Assembly (NCBI GenBank): GCA_033439255.1
Contig: CM065880.1
Coordinates: forward strand, 434,001-498,000
Origin: Hericium rajendrae
Lineage: Eukaryota > Basidiomycota > Agaricomycetes > Russulales > Hericiaceae
Direction of reading: 5' to 3'
Length of the DNA: 64,000 nt
Shown: one piece after another, positions 1-9,985 of the stretch
Position numbering within the stretch: the first letter of the stretch is position 1
Layout: every line of letters starts with the position of its first letter
Notes under the pieces: generated by a model
Database searches by the model: none
Seen by the model: only the letters and a program-made list of their open reading frames with translations
Told to the model about the DNA's origin: nothing
Position numbers and translations under genes: made by a program

Positions 1-30
1 CCCCTCCTGCCATTGTCTCTCCCTCCGCAG

Positions 31-3000
31 GAGAGCGCAGCGGCTCCACAGACCGCGAGAGCCTCATCTCGCCCAAACCATCAGCTCAACCTAGCGGCGG
101 TGCGTATTTCCCCTCTCGCCGTTGTTACCCGAATACTCACTTCATTACTACAGACTACTTCCCTGCAGAGCCAGCGGAAGGCGAAACGTCCCCGCGCCCG
201 GCATCACTCTCGCCGGACGCGACGCCACAGTCACAGTCTCGCTCGCCCACGTCGATGCCGCTGCCCGCGGGACCCCGTCGCGCGCTGCCCCCTCGTAAGA
301 AGACGCCGAAGACACCGACGGTGTCGCCGCCTGAGGCCCCAACGGAACCCGAGGCTGAGCCCGAAGCCAAAGCCGAAGCCGAAGTGAAGGACGATGTGCT
401 GCAAGGCCAGGTATCGCGTGCTGAACCTACGAAGGATGAGGCAGCCGAGGAGGAAGCGGAGGTCGGGGAGAAAGAGGAGGGGGAGCAGGTCCAGATCCTT
501 GCCGACAAGATGCACGCGTCTCCCCAGCCTAACGATAATGCTGCGCGCATCGTCCAGGAAGCGCAGCCTGAGCGGGAGGGAAGACAAGAAGAAATCGGTA
601 CGGTGGGCTCCAGCGCGGACGAGGACGCGGAGAGGGAGGGCGTCTTCAGTCCCGAGCGTGCCGAACAGGAGGAACGGGAGGAACGAGAGGAACGAGAAGA
701 ACAGGAGGAACAGGAAGAGCAAGCGAAGGAGCACGTCAGAGAAGTGTCTCCATCGTCGGACCCGCGCCCCTCATCTCCCGATGAGCCCGAAGTCTACGTG
801 AAGCCCAAGGCGTCTTTGCCAGCCGAGCCGGAGGAGGTCGCTGTTGGTCACGACGACAAATCTGCGGAGAAGGCGGAAGAGGAGGAAAAGCGTCAGGAGA
901 AAGAGCCAGAGATGGCAGAAGAAGAAGAGGAAGACGAGGAAGCGAGGCGCAAGCGCATCGCAGACAAGATCGCGCAGATGGGAGGCATCAATCCATTCAG
1001 TGCGCCGCCAAGGGCTGTTCCGACACATGAAGAGGACGACAAGGAAGAGAAGGAAGTAGCAAAGAAGGAAGGTGACGACGAGGATGATGGTAAATATTGA
1101 TTTTCTGTGCTTCCTTGGTTCTGGGTTGTTTTCTCTTTGTTTCATTGGGTTTGGATAGAGGAAGTTGGGAAGCTCTGCTTTCTAACCTCACAGGTTTCAC
1201 TTCACACATTCTATCCTCGCCAACTTTGCCATAGACGGATGTGGAAACGCATTCCACTATCTTCCTCGTATCACAAGCCCACGGGTATTTTTGCGCTTTC
1301 ACTTCATTTCCTCAATGTGTATACTACTGCTTGCTCAGAATTCGAATATTGATGCAACGTTCTGTTGTTTTATATAGATTACATCCGCCACCAGTCCCAA
1401 TTCAGTCCTTCCGATGCTGCGGACCCGCTAGAACAAGAGGACGAACGCGCGTCTTTTCCAACTGAAGAGCCCGAAAATAAAGAGGGCGAGGGCTGGGGTG
1501 GTATATCGCAATCAGCTGGTAGGGCTGCGGTTCTTGCTATGTCGTCAGAGGAAGGAGAGGACAGGGCAGTTGGTCCGGATGTGGACTCGGATAAGCCCAC
1601 ACGTGTTGCACACGAGGCGGCTGAGTCTAGGAGGAGTACAGATTACGAAGGCGTTGGTGACGAGGAGCAAGTGGGCCCAGAGGAGGAGTGGTATCGAGGC
1701 GATGACAGGGGCGAGGTCGCGGGGACTGCGCAGTCGGGCGCGGGCGACAGAATTGCCACCCCGGATCACGCAACCGCGTCCGCCGCACCCGCGCTTTCAC
1801 CAGTACACGCTGACACTGACGAACTTGATGATTACGACCACGACCTCTACGACGACGACGACGAAGACGAGATGGCACCCCCACGCATCCAGCGACCACT
1901 CCCTCCAGCCCCAGCGGAACCGCCGCCACTGACTAATACCAGCACCCGCCCCGACGTACCCGCACCCTTCACTCCGCCTGCTCCCGCAACGCCCAGCAAG
2001 CGGACGTCAATCCCTCCTCCTTCGCGCCCACCTGTTCCGGTTCCAACAACCGAGGACCTCACGCGCTCAACGAGCAAGCGCGCCTCCATCCCGCCACCCG
2101 GGCGCTCTGCTCCCGTGCCCATACCCGAGCAAGAGCGGCCACGCCAGGATGTCTACGCATATTCACCGCCTCGCCGCGTTCTAAGCAAGCGCATATCCGG
2201 GCCGCCCACCAGGGCCCCGCCTGCTCCTGTCGCCACACAGGCGCCTCTGACGCACGAGCCCGAGCCCATCGCCGACGCCGAACGCACGCCTTCGGCCCAC
2301 CACCGGCAGCCGTCGGTGTCGCCGCAGGTGCCGGGTCCGTATGTCCCGACGTCGCCTACCGCGCGCCGCAGCACCGAGACGAGGCGCAGCACTGATACGC
2401 GCCCGAGCTACGAGACGGCGCGTACGAGCAAGAGTGTGGAAAGTGATCGCCAGGGATACGTTCTTCCTGCGTTCGATGCGCCTGGTGCGCAGGCGGACAT
2501 CCAGGAGGGCGAGGAGAGTGGGAGAAAGGAGCTGGAGGAGGCTGAGATATTTGATGATTCGGACGGCGGTGAGCTATGCTGCGCTATGTTGAATGCTCAA
2601 CTAACTGACTTCGGTTATCCGTGTAGATCCCATAGATCCGCGATTTTTCAACACTGTCAGGTCCCCGACCGGGTCGATCATGCAGGTCCCGCCTCCACCG
2701 ACTTCTGCAGCCCCTCCGCCTGAGCCTGTACCTGCTCCTGCCCCAGAAACGGAGGAGGGAGCAGAGTCCGCGCGCCGTCGCACCATCGCGGAACGCATGG
2801 CGAAGCTTGGTGGTATCAAGTTTGGCGCGCCGCCCGGGATGGCGCCTCGCAAAGCTCATGCAGCGCCGATTCCCCCGTCTCCCGTCGAAGGCGAAGGGGC
2901 CGAGGGCGGAGACGACGCTCCCAGAGAGACAGCAGATCTTCCCACTGCTTCTGAGCAGCCAGAGGAAAAGGCGGCGCAGCCGGAAGAGTCGCAGGAGGAG

Positions 3001-4464
3001 ACGGAGGAGGATGAGCAGGCGCGGCGCGCACGGATCGCTGCGAAGATCGCGGGCATGGGCGGGATGCGCTTCGGCATGCTGCCTGCCCAGCCTGGTGTCA
3101 GCCCCGTGCCGCAGACCCCCCGTCCGCCTCAGCCTGCGGAATCCGAGGACGAGGAGGTGAAGAGCGGGGCGAGCGTCACATCGAGCGATGGTGTCAAAGT
3201 CGAAGCTGAAGAAAGCGAGCTCGAGGAGGTGCACTACGAAGACGCACTGCAGGAAGAGCCGGAAGAGGAGGAGGAGGAAGAGGCGCCGCCTCCGCCTCCG
3301 CCACGCGTTACTCGTCCCCCGGTCCCCACTGGACGACCCCCCGTCCCGCAAGGCTTGAGACGGTCGAGCGAGGACACGTACGCGGCGCCGCCGCCTCACG
3401 CGCCGCGGCAGGCGCTGCGGAAGGACTCGCACGACACGGTCACGTCGACGCTTTCTCGCAGTGCGATTCCACCGCAGTCGGACTACGTGATGGTCGAGCA
3501 GGAGGAGATCCGTCCGCCGCCGCGGTCTGCTTCGCGACCCACGCGTGTGGCACCTCCGCCTCACAGCGCGCCTGTTCCCCCGCCACCTGCTTCAGAGTCG
3601 AGCGAGGGAACAGCGGGCCAGTGGGAGCTCCCGGCCATCCCGACCGGAGGCCTTGACCTCGGCGACAGCGGCACAGCGAGCGACTTCTCCGCATCAATGT
3701 GGTCAGAGGTGGAGGACTCCAATTACTATCCGCCCGTGCCCCCCGCAGCGACCGAGAAGCCGTCGCTGGACCTTCGCCGCTCGTCAGCGCAGGGCCCGCC
3801 GCCGCCCGTGCAGCGCGCGACGCGCCCGCCCGCGCCGCAGCAGCCCGCGCAGCTGTCGCCCGAAGAGCTGCAGGCGGTGTGGGGCCGCGTGGGCGTGCAG
3901 GTGCACGAGGCGGCGATGACTTTGCACGACCGCTCGAAGCGCGCGCTCGTCGGGAACGGGTCGTACGCGGGCTTCGTCGCCGCCGCGCTCGCGCAGGTGC
4001 CGAGCGCGGGGCCGGCGCCGCCGGCGGGGAGCACGGCGTACGGGTACCTCGTGTACGAGCAGAGCGGGGGCGCGGTGCGCGTGCGCGCGAGCGAGATCAT
4101 GCCCGGGGACGTGCTCGTGCTGGAGGACGCGCGGCTGAAGGGGCACAAGGGCCTGCAGACGTACCACCAGGCCGCGGGCGAGGGCGCGCCGTGCGTGGGC
4201 GTGGTGAGCGAGTTCGAGGTGCGCAAGATGAAGGTGCGCGCGCTGCAGGCGAGCCAGCGTGTTGGGCAGGCGGTGAGTGCTTCGAGGCTCGGCGGCGTGA
4301 TGCGAGGAATACGTGCTAATTTTTCTGGTGCCTCCAAGACTGTGGAGTCGGTGAGCTACAGGCTTGATGATTTGAAGAGCGGGACGATAAAGGTGCGTGG
4401 CTGCGCTTGCCGCGTTGGGGACGTGCTGATGCGGGTGCAGGTGTATCGTGTGCTCGAGGCTTGA
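31..4464 (+). CDS. BBC1: BBC1-like actin-patch protein (Myo5/SH3-type), 5' end outside window
   Basis: This is the C-terminal part of a homologue of yeast Bbc1, which binds type I myosins and restrains actin assembly at endocytic patches. A splice acceptor at 30 opens the visible part, so the N-terminal SH3 domain expected in this family lies upstream. Visible exons are 31-99, 154-1089, 1378-2568, 2627-4272, 4339-4392 and 4441-4464. The middle is low-complexity, with Glu/Lys-rich stretches and PPP-rich SH3-ligand-like segments. Three copies of a short motif occur: ADKIAQMGGINPF, AERMAKLGGIKFG and AAKIAGMGGMRFG. The last ~170 residues form the compact C-terminal domain of the Bbc1/Aim3 family, starting near LSPEELQAVWGRVG and ending SGTIK-VYRVLEA. 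The last two introns (66 and 48 nt) are multiples of three without stops, so an unspliced reading also stays open. The first full intron (1090-1377) is long for this genome. Confidence 0.85.
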
Positions 4465-4876
4465 AACCTGTAAGTATGACTTGATAATTTTGGGATCCAA
4501 CTCCCGCCGCTCGTGTACTTTTAATTGTAGTCGCGGAGCCCTTCATGCATTCGATACTCCATCATCTACCACTACTGAATCTTGATTTCTTCTTCTCATG
4601 TATCACTTCGCATTCAATGTCCTGATTTGTTAACGCAGCATTATGATATATAGTCCATTGGAATACTATGCATTTCTAGCACACATGAATGTATCGGTGA
4701 TATTACATGTACATGCAGCACACTACTTGAGCTGCCGACAAGCCCACAGAAAGGATGTGCTAGACCTTCGGTGCTAAGGACGTCTACTGTGTTAGCGAAG
4801 CACAGACTGACGGAGCCGACAAATGAACAGCGGCACTCACGGAATATAACAAGAAATAAAAACGCAGACTAATCTA
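4465..4876. other. 3' flanks between two convergent genes
   Basis: This AT-richer spacer lies between the BBC1-like stop and the stop of the small Lys-rich gene on the other strand. It presumably holds both 3' UTRs. I see no open frame or repeat worth naming. Confidence 0.6.
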
Positions 4877-5539
4877 CTATTTTACAAGAGGACGCACGCC
4901 GATGCCGTCATCTTTCAGGCTGCGGCCGGCGTAGGTCTTCACTTCTTTCTGGTATTGGCCTGCGGAGGATGAAGCGACGTCATTGCGGAAGTCAAGTTGG
5001 GACTCACTCATGGGCTCGTCGGGCTTTGCTTTCTTCGCTGGGGGTTCGGCTGCAGTATGCTTTGAGTCGGAAGAATCAGGAGTGGGACGCTTGCCCCTCT
5101 TTTTCTGCGGCGGTGCGTGAGATGGGGTGCACACGACCGAAGGCGGGAGGGCACTTACAAAACGACTATCAAACGTTCTCTTTCTGTTTGCACAGGGGCA
5201 AAGATGGCACGCAGTCAGATTTAGGGAAAAATATATGCAAAGACTGGTTTCGCTCACTTTGCTAATATTTCCTCCTGCTTCTTCTTGTCTTCCTCATCCT
5301 ATGGATAATGCATGTGAAGAGGCTGCTGCACGCTGCATGGTGGTACGCACCTTCTGTAATCGCTGAAACCGCTCGAGGAAGGATCCATCGTTCGTGAAAA
5401 CATTGACGGGCTTGGCCTTCGGGGCGTGGTGTTTTGAGCTAGAGGCGGTCGGGTGAACGGGCGTCGAGGCGTGCGAGTGGGCTGAGGGCGATGCATAGCG
5501 GCTTGCGCTGGAGGGCGTTGGGGTCGACGTCGCAGACAT
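4877..5539 (-). CDS. Small Lys/Glu-rich conserved-type protein, function unknown
   Basis: Four exons on the minus strand: 5351-5539, 5258-5298, 5159-5183 (25 nt) and 4877-5104, joined by GT-AG introns of 50-75 nt with frame kept throughout. The start is the ATG at 5539, which opens MSATSTPTPSSASRY. The protein is about 160 residues. It has a Ser/Thr/Pro-rich N-terminus, then a charged helical core (SFLERFQRLQK, DEEDKKKQEEILAKK, TFDSRFKKRGKRP), a basic KKAK segment and a C-terminus ending DDGIGVRPLVK. The core reads like a short coiled coil followed by a nuclear-localisation-type basic patch. I recognise the general look from small conserved basidiomycete proteins but cannot assign a function. 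The clean splicing and the conserved-looking core make it a real gene rather than a chance frame. Confidence 0.65.
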
Positions 5540-6241
5540 TGCTTGCAGACCAGGTGCAGCAGAAGAGACAGGGATGCTTGGGCGGTGGGTGTGGTTTGCG
5601 GTTGTTGGGCAGGATGGCGAGCGAGGATGTCGGTGAGGGCAAGCGAGTGCGGGGGAAGGCTGCGGAAGCTTTATGCCTTGGGCCGCGGACCTGCTTCGGC
5701 AGGACCAGGACCGACGGACCACATCGTGTTCACCTTAAATCCCAAGTTTTTCTCTCATCTCCTTCCATCTCTCATCTCGACCACACCAACGCAAGGATGA
5801 AGGATGAAGTACTGGTGAGTACAGCTCTTATATCGTGCTTCCATTGTCTCCTCTCTTCTTTGTGATGATCACCACCGACAAAATTAGGAAGTGCCGTCTA
5901 AAAGGGCTCTTCAATTTTGGAGGGCTCTAATGTCGAGGCTCGGTTCTCTGACTTTTCTCTTTTGACCTCTCATCCGTCAAATCATTCGACCACAGAACTC
6001 ATGTTCTCTTTTCTCACAGGTTTCGTGCTTTGGGATTTGACCAGGATGCGTCCGATGTGTGTACCGTGTGGAAGGGCCTCTCGTCTTTGATCGAGAGCAG
6101 CCGTGCATCGTCAGGATGCGGTCACCTCCCAGTCCATAAGTATCGTACAGAGACCCCTTGTATCGTTCATATTGTGTATATACATCTACCAGTCCACATC
6201 CTTCCATGATCATCCAATGCCTCCGTAAACCCTAAAACCCA
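5540..6241. other. Intergenic region
   Basis: This lies between the 5' end of the small Lys-rich gene and the 3' end of the gelsolin gene. A spliced frame could start at the ATG near 5797 (MKDEVL, then a GT-AG intron, then EVPSKRALQFW) and stop after about 30 codons. It matches nothing I know and is not called as a gene. Confidence 0.4.
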
Positions 6242-7589
6242 TCACAACGAATCCCTAACATGCAGGAACTCATCACTCTCCGCGCCTTCATTCATTCTCA
6301 CAACATTGCACCCCAAACTCACCTCCTCGCCCTTCTCCTTCAGTCCCTGCAAATAACCCTGCGCATACTGCAGCGCAAGACGCCGCTCCGTCAGCGACGC
6401 ATCGCGCCCGACCCAGACGTACAGCGCGCGGTGCCCGTCCTGCCGTATGGTCAGCAGAAACGCGTCGTTCGACACGAACGCCCTGCTCGTGACAGGCGAG
6501 ACGGCGGTAAACTCGACGTTGCCAACGGCGTCGGAGAGACGGAAGAGCGCCGGCGGGCGCGCAGGCGCCTTCGCCTCCACCCTCGCTCGCCACAAGCGCA
6601 TCTGCGCCAAGCGCAGCGAGGAACGCGCCCGCGCCGTGCCCGCCCTCGTCTATCCAGAAGCCAGCATGAGCGAACCCTGAAGACAGCACAGGGGTGCGCA
6701 CCGAACACGACCGCCTTGGCCCCGCCGTCGCGCGCCTGCACAAGCGCCTGCACGAACTCCGCCGCGCCGAACTTCTCCCTCCCCGCGCTCGCGCTCGTGT
6801 TGAGCTGCCACACCTCCGCGCCGCGGTCCAGCACGAACACGTCGCCCGCCACGAGGCTCGCCGGCACAGGCGCGACCTCGCGCACGACGAGCGCGGGGCC
6901 GCGGGCGGCGATGCGATAGAGCCTGATAGTGGCGAGCGGCGGGCGCGCGGAGACGTGGTGGAAGCCCGTGGCGGTGCCGCCGTGCTGTGTGGTGAAGCGC
7001 GGGAAGTAGGAGAGGAAGCGCGGGGACTCGAGGCCTTGGATTTCGCGGTGCTGTGCGGGCTGGCCGTGCAGGTCTGCCTGCGGCTGTGAGCGCGGGGCTG
7101 TGCGGAGGAGGGGGTGGGACGTACGGTCGTCGAGCTCGACGGTCTTGTACGCGGCGGTGCCGGCTTCGTCCTGCGTTGTCTCGCTGCCGAGCCAGAAGTG
7201 CAGGTCGTAGGCGAGCGCGTCCGATTCAGGGTTCTTCTTGTATGTCTGCCGTTCCATGTGTCAGCCGGCTGGAGCAGTTCGAAGGCGAGATACGGACATG
7301 CAGGACGATGTATGAGTCCCCGTCGTAGAATGTGCCGTATCGCTCCTTCGGCCATTCGACGACGTGGAATGCCTCGATGCGCCAGATCTGCAGCCCGGGC
7401 TGCGTGCCCGCGTGCGCCCAGGCGGGCTCTGCCTCGCCGACCTGCTCGCGCACGCGTTTCTCTAGCTGGAAGCGCGAGGTCGGTTAGCACCCGGTGTCAG
7501 TGTGGTACTAGGATGCGTACGTCTGAGCCGAGCAATGCGATATTGGAGTCCTCGAAATCGTACGCGGTCGGTCTTGTCAGGTGGGCCAT
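6242..7589 (-). CDS. Gelsolin/severin-family actin-severing protein (three gelsolin repeats)
   Basis: Severs and caps actin filaments in a calcium-dependent way in its family. It starts at the ATG at 7589 (MAHLTRPTAYDFEDSNIALL), as fungal severins do. Introns are at 7466-7520, 7246-7297, 7084-7124 and 6650-6701. Repeat 1 contains LQIWRIEAFHVVEWPKERYG, the FYDGDSYIVLH strand and DLHFWLGSETTQDEAGTAA. Repeat 2 contains AGDVFVLDRGAEVWQLN and FDEGGHGAGAFL. Repeat 3 contains ALFRLSDAVGNVEF, RALYVWVGRDASLTERR and MNEGAESDEFLH. A length of about 370 residues fits the severin/fragmin class. The frame changes by one base between repeats 2 and 3, near a CCC run at 6580-6582, and the protein continues conserved on both sides. 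I read this as a likely consensus error. The gene is divergent to the F-box-like gene, with 303 bp between the two ATGs. Confidence 0.85.
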
Positions 7590-7892
7590 GGTGGTTCAAC
7601 AGAGGGATACAATATACAGGGGTTTTCGGACAATGCGATCGGCGATATTGACTGCTGGAAAGACTGGTACTTCAATATCTGCATCTGCGGTGCCATCGTC
7701 GCCCTGCAACCCTTTCATCGTGACGTGGAGATGTTGGGCGGCCCACACGGCCCGCCTGGTCATTTGTCGAGATGATGCTCTTCGATATCGATATCGACAG
7801 CGTGTCTCAACAGCTTGAATCTTGCTGAATCTATGACTGACGATGGTGCGTATATCACATCAACCCATCCAGTTCATGCTACTGACAGGCTC

Positions 7893-9467
7893 ATGCAGGT
7901 GTCGATTATTCCGGCGTTGAATGAGGATTGTGTCGCCATCATCATCTCCTTCGTCGACAGGCCGTCACTACTCAATTTAGCCTGTACTTCGAAAACCGGG
8001 AAAGTCGCCGCTTTGCCAGCCCTTGTTCATACAATACCCTCCACATCAACAACCGTCGAAAAATCATGCGGTTCTGCAACTCAGTCCTGAGGAACGGCCT
8101 TGCGCATCATATCAGGCGTTTGAATATCGTTTGCGACCTATCCGTCATCAACTCCTCTGATCCATTTGGTCCAGCGTTGCGCGATGCGTTGACGCGTCTC
8201 GTAGATGTCATGGCCTCCGCCGAGAACCTGGCGTACTTAAAGGATCAGTCCCGGTGCCGGTGCGCTCTTCATCGAGATGGCCGCCATGCTCGACACTCTC
8301 CTCGTCCATCCACCCTCTCGTAGCCTTGAATTGACGTACATCACCGGTTTGGACTGGCTGGAGAATCATCGCTTTGCTGGCCTGCGCAATCTCAGCCTCG
8401 GGTTTCATTACAGCCCAAAGGACGTTCTGGATCTACTCTCCGTCACCGCTAGCTCAGCTGCGACGCTGGAGAGCATGCACCTTCTTGTGGATCGTACCGT
8501 GGCGACGCTCAACTTTGCAGAAGGATGCGTGCCGTATTCGAAGCTGCGCATGCTGTCAATAGCTGGTGCAAACTTCCGTCTTACGGGCTTTTGCGCGGCG
8601 TTTCCGAAGGTCCAGTTTATCCGCTGCGACAGTGTCGACATATGGATGAATGGACCTACGCCTTCCGGACCTGCGACGAACGAGCCTCAAATATTGTCAG
8701 AGCTGATCGGACTGGAGGGCGACATCGAAAGCGCGGCATTGCTCGGGCCATATTGCAAGCTTCGCGTGGTTCGCATCCCCCGGCAGATAGACTCCCTGTC
8801 TTCATTCGCTCGGCTGACAACAGCGATCTCTGGGCATTCGTTATGCAGCCTTTCCCTCAGCATGGCACTACAAGAGCCGAGCTGGCAGGGCACCATTCGC
8901 GGTCTTGACACGGAGCACGTCTTTGCGGAGCTCTGCCGCATCGCGCCCCGGCTCCGCTTCCTGTCTCTCCGCATGAACATCGCGATCAGACCGCTCGGTT
9001 ATCGTGCACATCCGGGCCATCATGCAGTCCGGCAGCGCGAAGCTATGGCGGACGTAGGTTGCCTTTGCCCTATCTTGAAAAATCGTGCTCATTGCTCACC
9101 ACCCTCTAGATCTCCACGGTGGCCTCGCCGCACTTGGCTGGCCTCGACGATTTACAGTGTTTGCATATCGTGTTCGCGCCGCACACCGATGCGCGGACGA
9201 AAGAGTTTTGGGCCGAGTTCCGCTGCGCTCTTCCTTTCGAATCTGCCCCGCGCCAGGTATCTGGTTCTCGATTTCGTGCAGGACCTGATATGTCTGGAGC
9301 GCTCCGACGCTGCCGCGATGCACAAAGGTGGTGTTGCAGACATTGTGGAACTTGAGCTTGATAGGGAGGACGTAGAAAGAGTGTTGGAGCGGTATCAGTT
9401 TGAGGGCGCAGACTGGCGGCTGGAGGGTGTTGCGGACTGGCTGCGCTCCGTTCGAAGTTTGGATTAG
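7893..9467 (+). CDS. F-box/LRR-like protein, reading frame disrupted
   Basis: The likely start at 7893 gives MQVSIIPALNEDCVAIIISF, followed by VDRPSLLNLACTSK. This is a degenerate F-box of the kind common in agaricomycetes (substrate adaptors of SCF ubiquitin ligases). Downstream are leucine-rich segments such as FAGLRNLSLGFHYSP, YSKLRMLSIAGANF and SSFARLTTAISGHSL, and the gene ends near LRSVRSLD. The frame has to change near 8030 (ALPALV to YNTLHINN), again near 8240 (LAYLK to ISPGAGALF), and again near 8990 and 9240. A canonical intron lies around 9053-9109. The first two shifts compensate each other. This may be a decaying member of a large F-box family or a poorly polished locus, and I cannot decide between them. 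F-box family membership is inferred from sequence style, not from a search. Confidence 0.55.
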
Positions 9468-9985
9468 CTGTGTTTGAAGTGGATTGTGTGGTGTCTTTCG
9501 CTGTTGTATGAGTAATTTGCTACAGGATGTACTGACCGTTATTTCAAATCAGGAGGCATGCGTCGATAAATTTCTGATTTGACGTCTTGTTATGTTCCCA
9601 ATCTGACACGCGTTGTGTCGCTCCTTCCTCTGTTCTTTCGTTTTCATCGCACTAAAGTCCTAGTGGTTTACACTTTGGGCTAATTTAAGATTCAAGGCTT
9701 TATCGCATCCCAGAATACCGAGTCTTATTCTCCACAGCTGCGATGAAGAGCCGACGGAATACATATCGACCTATGATCCGGAATGAATCGATCTCGTCGA
9801 ACAACCTCCCTCTCTGCTCACACTCAGCTTGCGCTGATTCGGATACCGTGCAGATGACTTCTGTGCGTCCAGCATTGCACGTCGGACGGCCCAGTCATGC
9901 TTTTTGGGGTCTATCCCCTGATTCAGAATCACTACATACAGAGCACAATATAATGTACACTGCATGTTCAAAGCTCGCCCGTCGC
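9468..9985. other. 3' flanks between convergent genes
   Basis: This spacer lies between the end of the F-box-like gene and the stop of the FAD oxidoreductase. No supported feature is seen. Confidence 0.5.

Noticed and set aside
2584-3564. 326-codon minus-strand frame
   Set aside because: Arg/Leu-rich shadow of the BBC1 coding strand, no domain sense.
3699-4319. Long Arg/Ala-rich frames overlapping the BBC1 C-terminal exon
   Set aside because: GC-rich third positions keep other frames open. The Bbc1-type frame has recognisable conserved sequence and correct splicing.
6288-7490. 400-codon minus-strand frame
   Set aside because: Mostly an out-of-frame reading of the gelsolin exons and introns. 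Only its short DEGGHGAGAFL part is used in the true protein.
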